In this document: positions 24,408 through 33,688 of the stretch, in pieces
How positions within the stretch are numbered: position 1 is the stretch's first letter
How the letters are laid out: the number at the start of each line of letters is the position of its first letter
Assembly (NCBI GenBank): GCA_014801985.1
Contig: JAAVDD010000035.1
Span: 12,689-49,402 of the forward strand
Direction of reading: 5' to 3'
Origin: Bacteroides sp.
GTDB lineage: Bacteria > Bacteroidota > Bacteroidia > Bacteroidales > Muribaculaceae
DNA: 36,714 nt
Program-made: the position numbers and the translations under genes
The notes under the pieces: generated by a model
The model's input: only the letters and a program-made list of their open reading frames with translations
Databases searched by the model: none
Told to the model about the DNA's origin: nothing

Positions 24408-25417
24408 GAAGTATGGAAGGGAAGAGAGTTCTGTTCATCTCCAACCGCAATTTCGGAATCCAGCAGATGATTCAGCAGACTCTTGAAAAGAAGGGGGCTG
24501 TCGTTGAATTTTTCGACGAACGCCCTGCTAATACTTTCTTTGTTAAAGCTGCTATAAGGCTCAACCGCCATCTGCTCGGTTTCTATGTGAATCGCTATCA
24601 CCGCGACATAATAGCCCGCAACGCCGGAAAGAGATTTGATTATATATTCTTCATCCGGGGGGAATGTTTCTCATATAAAAATCTTCAGGCCCTTCTTGCC
24701 TCCCATCCGGAGGCGAAGTCAATTGTATATCATTGGGACTCAATAGCCAATAATGGCAATGCTCTGAATCTCCTGCCGCTTTTTGACGCCAAATTCACCT
24801 TCGACCGTACAGACAGCCGGAATCTCGGAATTAATTTCCTACCCCTATTCTATTACGACCATTATTCGCTGCTTAACGACGGAAGAAAGGAGTTCAAGCA
24901 TGATCTGCTTTTTGTCGGCACAGCCCATAGTGACCGTTATCGTATCATCAAGGAGGTGGAAGCTCGATTCAAGAGCCTTGGAAAAAAATGCTACATCTAT
25001 TTCTTCTTCCAAGGAAAGCTGATGTTCTATAAATATTACCTCCAGCATAAGGAGGCGCGTTCAATAAAGCCATCGGAAGTGCATTACGAATCTATAAGTA
25101 ACGACGCTCTTCTTGATTTATATCGCAATTCGCGTATTATTGTCGACGTCTCTCATCCTAAGCAGACCGGATTGACTTTGCGGTGTATGGAAGCATTGGG
25201 CTCTGCAAGAAAACTCATAACAACTAATCGTGACATCGTGAACTATGATTTCTATGATGATAGGAATATCCTTGTCATTGATGGGCATAATATTGAAGTG
25301 CCTATTGAATTCATAAACTCGGATTATCATCCTGTGGCGAAGGAGATATATGAGAAATATAGTCTAAGCAGTTGGTGCGATACTTTGTTTAGGGATTGGT
25401 TAATAGAAAAAGAATGA
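24404..25417 (+). CDS. Putative glycosyltransferase, CgeB/GT1-like
   Basis: A 337-residue protein. The ATG at 24404 shares ATGA with the preceding stop and gives the natural start MRSMEGKRVLFISNRNFGIQ; a longer frame exists but overlaps the epimerase. The N-terminal half is Rossmann-like ('YDYIFFIRGECFS'-type strand in 'FDYIFFIRGECFSYKNLQAL'). The C-terminal half has 'DLLFVGTAHSDRYRIIKEVE' and 'IIVDVSHPKQTGLTLRCMEA', matching the nucleotide-sugar binding end of GT-B enzymes, especially the glycosyl-transferase-like group often annotated CgeB or LPS biosynthesis. It is probably the last working enzyme of the locus. Donor and linkage unknown. Confidence 0.75.
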   Translation: MRSMEGKRVLFISNRNFGIQQMIQQTLEKKGAVVEFFDERPANTFFVKAAIRLNRHLLGFYVNRYHRDIIARNAGKRFDYIFFIRGECFSYKNLQALLASHPEAKSIVYHWDSIANNGNALNLLPLFDAKFTFDRTDSRNLGINFLPLFYYDHYSLLNDGRKEFKHDLLFVGTAHSDRYRIIKEVEARFKSLGKKCYIYFFFQGKLMFYKYYLQHKEARSIKPSEVHYESISNDALLDLYRNSRIIVDVSHPKQTGLTLRCMEALGSARKLITTNRDIVNYDFYDDRNILVIDGHNIEVPIEFINSDYHPVAKEIYEKYSLSSWCDTLFRDWLIEKE

Positions 25418-26794
25418 AATTGTTGAAAACGCTTGCGTTGCTCGCTATTATGTTGATTTCGGGCAATGTAATGGGTATGGCTGAAACCACCTGCCTCTGA
25501 ATATCTGACATCTATGGAAATACTTCATACTTCATAGCTGATGAAACCCTGCATCTGGAGAAAGAGGGAGATGATATTCTGATAATTTCCAAGAGCAGCA
25601 ATGTAAGGTTGGGAGCAAGTCAATTGAAAGATTTTAGTTATGAGCAACGTGGATTGAGTGAAATACGTGAGGTAACCCCTGATGCCTCATATATCCGTCT
25701 TGATGGAGAGATGCTAAGGATTTCTGCTTCTGACGAGGGCTTTTCTCTCTGTACGATATATGATATGAATGGTATTGGGTAGAGGCAATTCTACATGGGG
25801 TATGCCAAAGAAGCCGATGCGTCTTAAATTTTCAAAGAAAACGTCGATCTGTGGTTTCAAGAAAGCAAAGAATTATGTATTGCTTAATAATTACCTTGAC
25901 CCCACGATGATGCGTAATGTGCTGGCGATGTGGCTTGCCAAGAGGTTAGGGGTACCATATGCCAACACTATGGTGCCTTGCCACGTGTTTATAAACGGTC
26001 ATTATTCCGGTGCATACACCCTTACAGAAAAGGTCGGCATCAACAGTGGAAGCGTTGAGATCGAGGAAACTGAGGGGATACTTTTTGAACTCAGCACAGA
26101 ATATGATGAAAAATATAAGTTCCGTTCCGAAGTGTGGGATTTACCTGTCATGGTCAAGGATCCGGATTTTGACGAGCTTTATGAAGATGATCCGGAAGGG
26201 CTGACTCCTGAGGAACGTCTTGCATTATGGCAAGAGGATTTTAATCGTGCCGAGGCTGCTGTGAAAGAGGGGAGAGCTGATGAGGCATTCGATATGGAGA
26301 GCGCGGTGAATTATTTTATTCTGTATGAATTTGTCAAAAATTCGGAGATTGGATATCCCAAGAGCTTCTATCTCCATAAAAATTCTTTAGCGGAAGGGGA
26401 GAAATATTATTTCGGCCCTGCCTGGGATTTCGACGTTGCATTCAATCTGTTAGTTGTGCGTGATGGCGTGGCTAACCCTGCTTCTCCTGAAGGTGATATA
26501 TGGGTGAATGCATTGATAGGAGAAATGACTGATTCAGAAGCTTTCCAAAATCTATATAAGGAGAGAAGAAAAATATTTCAAGAAGAGTTTTTCCCGGAAA
26601 TGCTTGGATATCTTGACACCTACGCTGCCCTTATTGAGCCTTCAGCCAAACTTAACGGGTTTCGTTGGCCTGATAGCGGATTCTATAGCAGTTGGACGTT
26701 TGTGGAGCCGTCGTTTGATACGAAGCGCCATGTAGCGGAGCTGCGGGAATGGCTGATACAGCGTGCTGAATATCTCCGCAAACGTGATATATGA
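25414..26794 (+). pseudogene. Broken CotH-family protein gene
   Basis: The original start overlaps the upstream stop (ATGA at 25414). It encodes signal peptide MKLLKTLALLAIMLISGNVM, but an in-frame TGA at 25498-25500 stops it after 28 residues. The same frame continues open to TAG at 25780 with a tail-like domain ending 'GFSLCTIYDMNGIG'. From 25769, in the +1 frame, a CotH kinase domain begins abruptly at 'GRGNSTWGMPKKPMRLKF' and runs to 26794 with 'KAKNYVLLNNYLDPTMMRN', 'HYSGAYTLTEKV' and 'FGPAWDFDVAFNL'. The first part of the CotH domain, which normally precedes RGRGNSTW, is missing. So there is one nonsense change plus a deletion with frameshift. CotH proteins phosphorylate secreted proteins or modify surface structures. 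Confidence 0.82.
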
Positions 26795-26815
26795 TTGGAA
26801 ATTTCCTTGACACAA

Positions 26816-26846
26816 TTGTATCTTAAATAAAGATTTTATATATTTG
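26816..26846 (+). promoter_or_regulatory. Promoter of the DUF234-type ATPase gene
   Basis: TTG (26816-26818), 20 nt, TATATTTG (26839-26846). The start of transcription would fall a few bases into the long hairpin that follows. Confidence 0.6.
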
Positions 26847-26890
26847 CAGATGCGAAATGGTCAGTTCCGAACTGGTCATTTCGCATCTGC
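26846..26890 (+). terminator. Long perfect hairpin, terminator or leader structure
   Basis: GCAGATGCGAAATG pairs with CATTTCGCATCTGC, and inside it CAGTTC pairs with GAACTG. It is followed by TTGTTTTTAATTT. It can end the decayed CotH transcript, but it also forms the very 5' end of the ATPase mRNA predicted from the adjacent promoter. Confidence 0.65.
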
Positions 26891-26914
26891 ATTGTTTTTA
26901 ATTTGCATTGGGTT

Positions 26915-28234
26915 ATGAAATTTTTTGATCGTATAAAAGAGATGGAGATTCTCAGGGAATCTAAGAAAAGAGCGGACAGAGAATCACAGTTCGTGGTTGT
27001 TACAGGACGACGACGCATAGGTAAAACACAGTTGGTGATCCATACTTTTGGAGAAGAGAACCTGATCTACTTCTTTGTAGCAAGAAAAACTGAAAAAGAG
27101 CTTTGCAAAGGTTACATACGAGAGTTAGAAGAAAAGATGGGAATCCCGATATTAGGGAATGTGGAGAACTTTGCAGAAATCTTTGAATATGTATTGAAAT
27201 ACTCAAAGACACGCCCTCTCACCCTTTTTATAGATGAGTTTCAAGATTTCATGAGGGTTAACCCTTCAGTCTATAGCGATATGCAGAGGCTGTGGGATCT
27301 TTACCATGCAGAGTCTAAGCTTACATTGATTGTGGCAGGATCTATCAATACTCTAATGAATAAAATATTCCGTGATTTGAAGGAACCTCTTTACAACCGT
27401 CAGACGCGATTCCTTAATCTAAAGCCTTTCAGTCCGGAAGTGATGAAAGAGATAATGAAATATTATTCTCCATCATATGCAAAGTCAGATCTTTTGGCAT
27501 TATACACTTTCACGGGTGGAGTGCCGAAGTATATTGACATCCTGGTGGGGGCGGACGCCCTCCGAGAAGATAAGATGATAGATGAAATTATAAGTCAGGG
27601 TTCCTCTTTTGTGGATGAAGGGAAAGCTATGCTTATAGAGGAGTTTGGAAAGGATTATTCAACCTATTTCTCAATATTGACCGCCATTGCTTCCGGATAC
27701 ACGGTAAGGAGTGAAATAGAAACTCAGGTAGGGAAGGAAATTGGGGGGTATCTCACCCGGTTAGAAGATATATATGGCCTGATTTCCAAGATTCAACCTA
27801 TGTTTGAAAAGACAAGCAATAAAAATGTAAGGTACGGGATAGAAGATAGTTTTTTGAGGTTCTGGTTCCGGTTCTTTTATAAGTATTCATATATAATCCA
27901 GTTGGATGCATATTCTCGGCTTCGCGACATAGTTAGGCGTGATTATGCCACCTTTTCGGGCGTTGCTCTTGAAAGGTATTTCCGGGCCAAGCTTATGGAG
28001 CGGGAAGAATATACCCGCATATCCGGGTGGTGGGATCGGAGAGGAGAAAATGAAATTGATATTATAGCGGAAAATGAACTTGAAAAAACAGTCGCCTTTT
28101 TTGAAGTGAAGAGGAAAGAGCGTAATATAGATTTGTCTATTCTCCGCAGTAAGGCGGATGCGTTTATGAAAGTCACCCATCGTTTTGCAGATTATAAAAA
28201 GACATTCCGGGGGCTGTGTATAGAAGATATGTGA
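26915..28234 (+). CDS. AAA-type ATPase with DUF234/nuclease-like C-terminus
   Basis: A 439-residue protein starting MKFFDRIKEMEILRESKKRA; an upstream TTG at 26903 is less likely. Walker A is 'VTGRRRIGKTQLVI' (about 30-43) and Walker B 'PLTLFIDEFQDFM'; 'LIVAGSINTLMNKIF' is the sensor region of the archaeal-ATPase (AAA_14/DUF234) group. A winged-helix stretch follows ('GGVPKYIDIL', 'GGYLTRLEDIYGLI'). The C-terminus has the restriction-nuclease-like motif 'GENEIDIIAENE' and 'FFEVKRK' (D-(x)n-E-x-K). These proteins are common in Bacteroidota and archaea, often many per genome, with unknown biological role; a DNA- or stress-related role is only a guess. A solo gene between a hairpin and leuS. Confidence 0.85.
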   Translation: MKFFDRIKEMEILRESKKRADRESQFVVVTGRRRIGKTQLVIHTFGEENLIYFFVARKTEKELCKGYIRELEEKMGIPILGNVENFAEIFEYVLKYSKTRPLTLFIDEFQDFMRVNPSVYSDMQRLWDLYHAESKLTLIVAGSINTLMNKIFRDLKEPLYNRQTRFLNLKPFSPEVMKEIMKYYSPSYAKSDLLALYTFTGGVPKYIDILVGADALREDKMIDEIISQGSSFVDEGKAMLIEEFGKDYSTYFSILTAIASGYTVRSEIETQVGKEIGGYLTRLEDIYGLISKIQPMFEKTSNKNVRYGIEDSFLRFWFRFFYKYSYIIQLDAYSRLRDIVRRDYATFSGVALERYFRAKLMEREEYTRISGWWDRRGENEIDIIAENELEKTVAFFEVKRKERNIDLSILRSKADAFMKVTHRFADYKKTFRGLCIEDM

Positions 28235-28287
28235 ATCCTTATGCCAACGTTATTGATACAGATTGCTGATATTTGCAGTTTTTTAGC

Positions 28288-28295
28288 TAACTTTG
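28288..28295 (+). promoter_or_regulatory. -7 box of leuS
   Basis: TAACTTTG lies 27 nt before the leuS ATG. A TTG at 28263-28265 is 22 nt upstream, slightly longer than the usual spacing. Confidence 0.55.
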
Positions 28296-28322
28296 CAACT
28301 CATAAAGAAAAGCAAAAGAAGC

Positions 28323-31085
28323 ATGGACTATAACCATAAAGAAATAGAAAGGCGCTGGCAGGAGTTCTGGCGCGAAAATGAAGTCTACAAAGTGACTGAA
28401 GACGATAGCCGTAAGAAATTCTATGTGCTCGACATGTTCCCATATCCCTCCGGAGCGGGTCTGCACGTCGGTCATCCTTTGGGCTATATAGCAAGCGACA
28501 TATATGCGCGTTTCAAACGTCAGCAGGGTTTCAATGTGCTCCATCCGATGGGTTATGATGCTTACGGACTGCCTGCCGAGCAGTATGCCATACAGACCGG
28601 ACAGCACCCTGAGAAAACAACTGAGGATAATATTGCGCGTTATCGCGCACAGCTTGACAAGATAGGATTCTCGTTCGACTGGAGCCGTGAAGTCCGCACC
28701 TGCGACCCCAAATATTACAAGTGGACGCAATGGGCTTTCATGCAGATGTTCAATTCCTACTATGACCTTGACCTGCAGAAAGCTGAACCGATAGATAAAC
28801 TGATAAAGCATTTCTCTGAGAAGGGGACTGACGGCATTCACGCTGCCTGCGGTAAGGAACTTCATTTCTCGGCTGAAGAGTGGAATGCCATGTCCGAGAA
28901 GGAACAGCGCGAGATATTGATGAACTATCGTATCGCCTATCAGGGGGAGACGATGGTCAACTGGTGTCCCGAACTCGGAACGGTGCTTGCCAACGATGAG
29001 GTGAGCGAAGGATTGAGTGTCCGCGGAGGGTTCCCGGTAGAGCAGAAACTAATGAATCAATGGTGTCTCCGCGTTTCCGCATACGCACCCCGTCTTCTCG
29101 ACGATCTGGCTAAAGTGGAATGGAGCGATTCGCTTAAGGAGACTCAGCGAAATTGGATTGGACGTTCAGAGGGTGCCGAAATGCGTTTCCCCGTGGCCGG
29201 TAAGGATATCGAACTTGAAATCTTCACCACACGTGCCGATACAATTTTCGGTGTCACTTTCATGGTGCTCGCTCCTGAATCGAAATATGTGGAGATGCTG
29301 ACCACTCCTGAGCAGGCGGAGGCTGTGAAGGCTTACCTCGATGAGGTTAAACACAAGACGGAGCGTGAACGTCAGATAGATAAAAAAGTATCGGGCGTCT
29401 TCACCGGAAGCTATGCCGTGAATCCCTTGACAGGTAAGGAGATTCCTATATGGGTGAGCGACTATGTGCTTGCCGGATACGGAACAGGCGCAATTATGGC
29501 GGTTCCGGCCCACGACTCTCGCGACTATGCTTTCGCGCGTCATTTCGATCTTCCTATCGTGCCGCTTATTGAAGGGGCCGACGTATCGGAAGAGAGCTTC
29601 GATGCAAAGGAGGGTAAAATGATAAATTCATGTGGTCCGAAGCTCGATCTCAATGGTCTTGAAGTGAAGGATGCCATTGCAAAGACAAAGAGATTCATTG
29701 AAGAGGAGGGTCTTGGCAAGGTAAAGACCAACTACCGCCTTCGCGATGCCATCTTCTCCCGTCAGAGATATTGGGGTGAACCGTTCCCTGTATATTACAA
29801 AGATGGGGTGGCATATCTTATGGATGACAGTGCTCTGCCTCTCCTTCTTCCCCCCGTGTCGAGCTACCTCCCGACCGAAGATGGTCAACCGCCGCTCGGT
29901 CGTGCTGAAAACTGGACCACTCCTGAAGGGTATCCAATAGAGGTATGCACTATGCCCGGGTTTGCCGGATCTTCGGCATATTATCTCCGATATATGGATC
30001 CTCACAACCAGAATGCCCTTGTAGGGAAGGAGGCTGATGAATATTGGCGCAATGTCGACCTCTATGTCGGAGGCGCGGAACATGCCACAGGACACCTCAT
30101 TTATTCTCGTTTCTGGAATAAGTTCCTATACGATCTCGGTCTTGTATGCGAATCGGAACCTTTCAAGAAACTTGTGAATCAGGGTATGATTCAGGGTCGT
30201 ACCAATTTTGTTTACCGTATCAAGAACACCAATACTTTCGTAAGCCACGGCTTGAGAAAGGAATATGACACGACTCCTATACGAGTGGATGTGAACATCG
30301 TCAGCAACGATATTCTTGACACAGATGCCTTCCGCAAGTGGCGTCCTGAATATGCTGATGCAGAGTTTGTTCTTGAAGATGGCAAATATATCTGCGGGTA
30401 TGCTGTTGAGAAGATGTCAAAGTCGATGTTCAATGTGGTGAATCCCGATGATATCGTGGAGCGTTATGGAGCCGATACTCTCCGTCTTTACGAGATGTTC
30501 CTAGGACCGGTGGAGCAATCCAAACCATGGGATACCAATGGTATTGATGGTGTTAACCGATTCCTTAAAAAGCTCTGGGGCCTATTCGAGAAGGCAGAGA
30601 ATGAGCCGATAAAGGAGATGACAAAGGAGGAGAAGAAAGCGGTCCATAAACTCATCAAGAAGATTACTGAGGATATCGAGAATTTCTCGTTTAATACATC
30701 AGTGGCTGCCTTCATGATTGCTGTCAACGAGTTGACGTCTCTAAAATCGACCAATCGTGAGGCAATGGAGGTCATCACTCGTCTGATAGCCCCCTTTGCT
30801 CCCCATATCGCTGAAGAATTCTGGCATCGTCTGGGTCATACAGGAAGTGTGGCGGATGCTGCATGGCCTGCATACGATCCTGAGGCGTTGGTGGAGGATA
30901 CCGTGAAATATCCGGTTAGCTTCAATGGTAAGACACGATTCATGATAGAGGCTCCGGCAGGAATGTCGAAGGAGGAGGTTGAGAAACTTGCCCTCTCCGA
31001 TGCCGCCGCTGAGAAATGGCTTGCCGGAAAGACTCCACGAAAGGTGATCGTGGTTCCCGGAAAGATTGTAAATATCGTGGTGTAA
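28323..31085 (+). CDS. leuS: Leucyl-tRNA synthetase
   Basis: A class I aminoacyl-tRNA synthetase of 920 residues charging tRNA-Leu in the cytoplasm. The start [16 protein letters not shown] at 28323 is the family N-terminus; the frame's longer extension overlaps the promoter box. The HIGH motif is in '[16 protein letters not shown]' (about 38-53). The CP1 editing domain is complete, with the threonine-rich '[19 protein letters not shown]' and '[19 protein letters not shown]' carrying the conserved editing aspartate. KMSKS is present as '[19 protein letters not shown]'. The anticodon-binding domain and C-terminal domain follow ('[20 protein letters not shown]'). Intact and of normal length for Bacteroidota. 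Confidence 0.97.
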   Translation: MDYNHKEIERRWQEFWRENEVYKVTEDDSRKKFYVLDMFPYPSGAGLHVGHPLGYIASDIYARFKRQQGFNVLHPMGYDAYGLPAEQYAIQTGQHPEKTTEDNIARYRAQLDKIGFSFDWSREVRTCDPKYYKWTQWAFMQMFNSYYDLDLQKAEPIDKLIKHFSEKGTDGIHAACGKELHFSAEEWNAMSEKEQREILMNYRIAYQGETMVNWCPELGTVLANDEVSEGLSVRGGFPVEQKLMNQWCLRVSAYAPRLLDDLAKVEWSDSLKETQRNWIGRSEGAEMRFPVAGKDIELEIFTTRADTIFGVTFMVLAPESKYVEMLTTPEQAEAVKAYLDEVKHKTERERQIDKKVSGVFTGSYAVNPLTGKEIPIWVSDYVLAGYGTGAIMAVPAHDSRDYAFARHFDLPIVPLIEGADVSEESFDAKEGKMINSCGPKLDLNGLEVKDAIAKTKRFIEEEGLGKVKTNYRLRDAIFSRQRYWGEPFPVYYKDGVAYLMDDSALPLLLPPVSSYLPTEDGQPPLGRAENWTTPEGYPIEVCTMPGFAGSSAYYLRYMDPHNQNALVGKEADEYWRNVDLYVGGAEHATGHLIYSRFWNKFLYDLGLVCESEPFKKLVNQGMIQGRTNFVYRIKNTNTFVSHGLRKEYDTTPIRVDVNIVSNDILDTDAFRKWRPEYADAEFVLEDGKYICGYAVEKMSKSMFNVVNPDDIVERYGADTLRLYEMFLGPVEQSKPWDTNGIDGVNRFLKKLWGLFEKAENEPIKEMTKEEKKAVHKLIKKITEDIENFSFNTSVAAFMIAVNELTSLKSTNREAMEVITRLIAPFAPHIAEEFWHRLGHTGSVADAAWPAYDPEALVEDTVKYPVSFNGKTRFMIEAPAGMSKEEVEKLALSDAAAEKWLAGKTPRKVIVVPGKIVNIVV

Positions 31086-31114
31086 GTCTCACGACGATAA
31101 TATAGTGGATATTG

Positions 31115-31148
31115 AATCCCTGTCACGCTTTAGCCGATGGCAGGGATT
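31115..31148 (+). terminator. Terminator of leuS
   Basis: AATCCCTG and CAGGGATT form an 8-bp stem followed by TTCTTTTTC. It lies 29 nt after the leuS stop. Confidence 0.78.
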
Positions 31149-31199
31149 TTCTTTTTCTACGGAGAACTGAAATTTAAACCTATACGTTGAATTTTTTAT

Positions 31200-31207
31200 T
31201 AATTTTG
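31200..31207 (+). promoter_or_regulatory. -7 box of the galactanase gene
   Basis: TAATTTTG, 27 nt before the ATG at 31235, in an AT-rich stretch directly after the leuS terminator. No convincing -33 element at the standard distance. Confidence 0.5.
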
Positions 31208-31234
31208 TAGACAACCAATAAATCTACTACTGAT

Positions 31235-32482
31235 ATGACTCGTATTAATACAATTTTCTTCGCTATTCTGTTACTCTTTTCCCTCAATCTCCATGTCAAA
31301 GCGGAGACACGATATGCAGGGGGCGACATATCCCTTCTTCCTCTCTATGAAGAGGCCGGTGCTAAGTATTACGACCACGACGGGAAGCCGATTAAAGATG
31401 TTATCTCGTTCCTGAAGGATGAGGGGATGAATGCTATGCGTGTGCGTATGTTCGTAAATCCGGATAATTATACCGGAGCCGACAAAGATCCAAATGCTTG
31501 TCAGACCATTGAAAATGTCATACCTCTTTGTCAACGTATTAAGGAGGCTGGAATGGCCCTTATGATTGATTTCCATTATTCCGATACATGGGCCGATCCC
31601 GCTCAGCAATACACACCTAAAGATTGGGGGAACTTAACTGATGAAGAGCTGTATGACAAAATATATTCCTATACCCGAAAATCCTTGCTCACTCTAAAGG
31701 AAAACGGTGTAGTGCCTGACTTCATTCAGCCGGGGAATGAAATCAGCTACGGTATGCTCTGGGGGCCGGAGGGAACGGCAGAATCCGACTTGAAAAAAAC
31801 TTTCATAGGAAACGATGCCAATTGGGATCGTCTTGGAAACCTCCTGAAAAATGCTATCCGCGCATGTCGCGAAATAGCGCCGGATGCAAAGATTGTGCTG
31901 CATACTGAGCGTACTGCTGATATCACGGTTCAGGATAATTTTTATTCAAATATGGAGAGAATGGGTATCGAATACGACATAATCGGACTAAGCTATTATC
32001 CATATTTTCATGGTAAGATAAATTCTCTTGATAAAGCCATTACCTCTCTTGAATCGAAATTCCAGGATAAACGTATAATGGTGGTAGAGACAGGGTATTC
32101 GTATAAGTGGGAAGTTCCCGGGACAAGTTGTCCCGTGGATTATCCATATACAGAGGAGGGGCAAAAAGTGTTTGCCGACGAACTTGTAAGCCTTCTTCTC
32201 CGTCATCCATCCGTCAATGGTCTCTTCTGGTGGTGGCTCGAATATAATGCTTTCAATACCACGCTATCAGGATGGTATAATGCTCCGCTTTTTGATTCTA
32301 CAAATGGTCGCGCTCTGGATGCACTCAAGATTATCTCACGCTTCGCTACCTATGATAGCCGTGTGATGGAAATGGAGTATAAGCACTGCAATGAAGAATA
32401 TCTCTATGATCTTTCGGGAAAGAGAATAGGGGCCGGAGCCAAGGGAGTGGTTATCACATCTCAGGGAAAGATGCTGCGATGA
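31235..32482 (+). CDS. Arabinogalactan endo-beta-1,4-galactanase (GH53)
   Basis: A 415-residue exported glycoside hydrolase that cleaves beta-1,4-galactan side chains of pectin. Residues 1-23 are a signal peptide (MTRINTIFFAILLLFSLNLH, cleavage after 'VKA'). The GH53 TIM barrel begins 'RYAGGDISLLPLYEEAGAKY' and has 'MNAMRVRMFVNP', 'LMIDFHYSDTWADPAQQ', the acid/base glutamate in 'QPGNEISYG' (E169) and the nucleophile in 'MVVETGYSY' (E285), with 'GLSYYPYFHG' between them. The last 30 residues ('YLYDLSGKRIGAGAKGVVIT') are a short sorting-type tail. There is no SusC/SusD pair nearby, so this is an orphan enzyme rather than part of a visible polysaccharide utilisation locus. Confidence 0.93.
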   Translation: MTRINTIFFAILLLFSLNLHVKAETRYAGGDISLLPLYEEAGAKYYDHDGKPIKDVISFLKDEGMNAMRVRMFVNPDNYTGADKDPNACQTIENVIPLCQRIKEAGMALMIDFHYSDTWADPAQQYTPKDWGNLTDEELYDKIYSYTRKSLLTLKENGVVPDFIQPGNEISYGMLWGPEGTAESDLKKTFIGNDANWDRLGNLLKNAIRACREIAPDAKIVLHTERTADITVQDNFYSNMERMGIEYDIIGLSYYPYFHGKINSLDKAITSLESKFQDKRIMVVETGYSYKWEVPGTSCPVDYPYTEEGQKVFADELVSLLLRHPSVNGLFWWWLEYNAFNTTLSGWYNAPLFDSTNGRALDALKIISRFATYDSRVMEMEYKHCNEEYLYDLSGKRIGAGAKGVVITSQGKMLR

Positions 32483-32507
32483 AAACAATACTCTCTATCG
32501 ATATGTT

Positions 32508-33095
32508 ATGAAATTGAGTAAAAACATTATTATGAAAAATTTTAAATCTAATGCATGGCTGCTCCCTCAGCCCGTGCTGATTATAGGCACATATAATGAA
32601 GATGGCACACCCAATGCTATGAACGCCGCATGGGGCGGGCAGTGGGATTATCATGAATTATTCATTTCGCTTGGTTCGCACGCTACTACCGAAAATCTCA
32701 AACGTAATCCGGAGTTCACCGTGGCTTTCGCAACTGTCGACTCTCTTCCTGCCGCCGACTTCGTAGGAATAGTGAGTGCGAAGAAGGATCCTGATAAAAT
32801 GAAGAAAACAGGATGGAGCTCCGAGAAGGGAGAGACTGTGGACGCGCCTGTTTTCTCCTGCTTCCCGATGACTATGGAATGCCGTATAAAGGAGAAATTA
32901 TATGAATCTGAAAGTGGATTCTATATGGTGGCGGAAATTTTGAACATACAATGCGATGAGAAATATCTTGGAGCTGATGGGCGACCCGATGTAGAAAAGA
33001 TGCATCTTATCACATTCGATCCAATAAATAATAGTTATATTGAACTTGGCTCCCGCGTAGGATCTGCCTTCCGGGATGGCCTTCAATTGAAATAA
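32508..33095 (+). CDS. Flavin-reductase-like, FMN-binding split-barrel protein
   Basis: A 195-residue cytoplasmic protein. An internal ATG at 32532 (MKNFKSNAWLLPQPVLIIGT) is the more conserved start, giving 187 residues. 'LPQPVLIIGTYNEDGTPNAM', 'AAWGGQWDYHELFISLGSHA' and 'TTENLKRNPEFTVAFATVD' form the FMN-binding split barrel of the flavin-reductase family, and 'LYESESGFYMVAEILNIQCD' is the last strand pair. Members reduce or bind FMN for partner oxygenases or unknown purposes; no partner oxygenase is adjacent. It starts 25 nt after the galactanase and may be on the same transcript. Confidence 0.88.
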   Translation: MKLSKNIIMKNFKSNAWLLPQPVLIIGTYNEDGTPNAMNAAWGGQWDYHELFISLGSHATTENLKRNPEFTVAFATVDSLPAADFVGIVSAKKDPDKMKKTGWSSEKGETVDAPVFSCFPMTMECRIKEKLYESESGFYMVAEILNIQCDEKYLGADGRPDVEKMHLITFDPINNSYIELGSRVGSAFRDGLQLK

Positions 33096-33144
33096 GTCAA
33101 TATTTCGCAATTTGTAGATGGCTCGCATGGGGTATGATTATTGC

Positions 33145-33385
33145 TAAGTAGCTGCTAAGAATTAATGAACAGCTAAAACGAAGTTATTTTTGTGTAGCTT
33201 TTGCCGCAGAATGAAGGAGCATACTTTCGTATGCGGCTGAATGATAAGGCAAAAGATACCAATTGAAAATCGACGAGTTTCCTTTAAAAAGAATAATGAC
33301 GAGTCAAAAAGAACGAGTTTTAGCGTTCAAGATTCTTTCATTTAGTTGGTGAATCATATATCGATTAATTTTTAGTAGCTACTTA
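33145..33385 (+). repeat. MITE-like structured repeat, copy 2 (complete)
   Basis: The left end TAAGTAGCTGCTAAGAATTA and right end TAATTTTTAGTAGCTACTTA are inverted repeats with two differences. A TATTTTTG box (33185-33192) precedes a hairpin with outer arms CTTTTGCC (33198-33205) and GGCAAAAG (33248-33255) and inner arms GCATAC/GTATGC (33219-33234, loop TTTC). The right half (about 33258-33340) matches the other copies almost perfectly. TA dinucleotides flank both ends, as expected for a TA target duplication, though they may also belong to the palindrome. Confidence 0.85.
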
Positions 33386-33431
33386 TATGTGAGGCTCTTT
33401 TCATCATTAAGTTTTGGCTATGTTGGAAAGT

Positions 33432-33483
33432 TTTGATAAATTTGGGAAAAGTTTTCATTAAAACTTTTCCCAAATTTATCAAA
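33432..33483. repeat. 24-bp perfect inverted repeat
   Basis: Two 24-bp arms (33432-33455 and 33460-33483) separated by CATT. The core of each arm is TTTGGGAAAAGTTTT and its complement. It sits just before the collapsed ATPase remnant. It may be the terminator of a lost gene or a recombination or protein-binding site; no T-run follows. Confidence 0.75.
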
Positions 33484-33493
33484 TGTTTTCAGT

Positions 33494-33670
33494 ATGGAAG
33501 AAACTTCTGGAATAATCGAAAGACCTCTATATATGCAGAGGATTCTCCTTTTGTAGGGAAAAATATAATAAAGATACTGACAGGGCAAAGGCGGGTAGGA
33601 AAAAGGGTCGTGAAATAGATTTCGTAGCTGAGAAGGATGGGGAAAGTCTTTATGTGCAAGTGGCTTTGAC
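33494..33670 (+). pseudogene. Collapsed DUF4143/AAA_14-type ATPase remnant
   Basis: From ATG 33494 one frame reads MEETSGIIERPLYMQRI and stops at TAG 33554. A second frame reads 'PFVGKNIIKILTGQRRVGK' (33550-33606), the P-loop start of this ATPase family. A third frame continues 'KGREIDFVAEKDGESLYVQV' (about 33601-33663), which is the C-terminal nuclease-like end. About 300 residues between them are gone, joined inside an A/G-rich run. So both ends of one gene survive with two frame changes. The end abuts the 3' end of the EamA gene on the opposite strand. Confidence 0.75.
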
Positions 33671-33688
33671 AGTCGCCATATTTCCCTG

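Noticed and set aside
25498-25500. TGA in the CotH gene as a selenocysteine codon
   Set aside because: It lies right after a signal peptide with no SECIS-like hairpin seen, and a second frameshift follows. A nonsense mutation is simpler.
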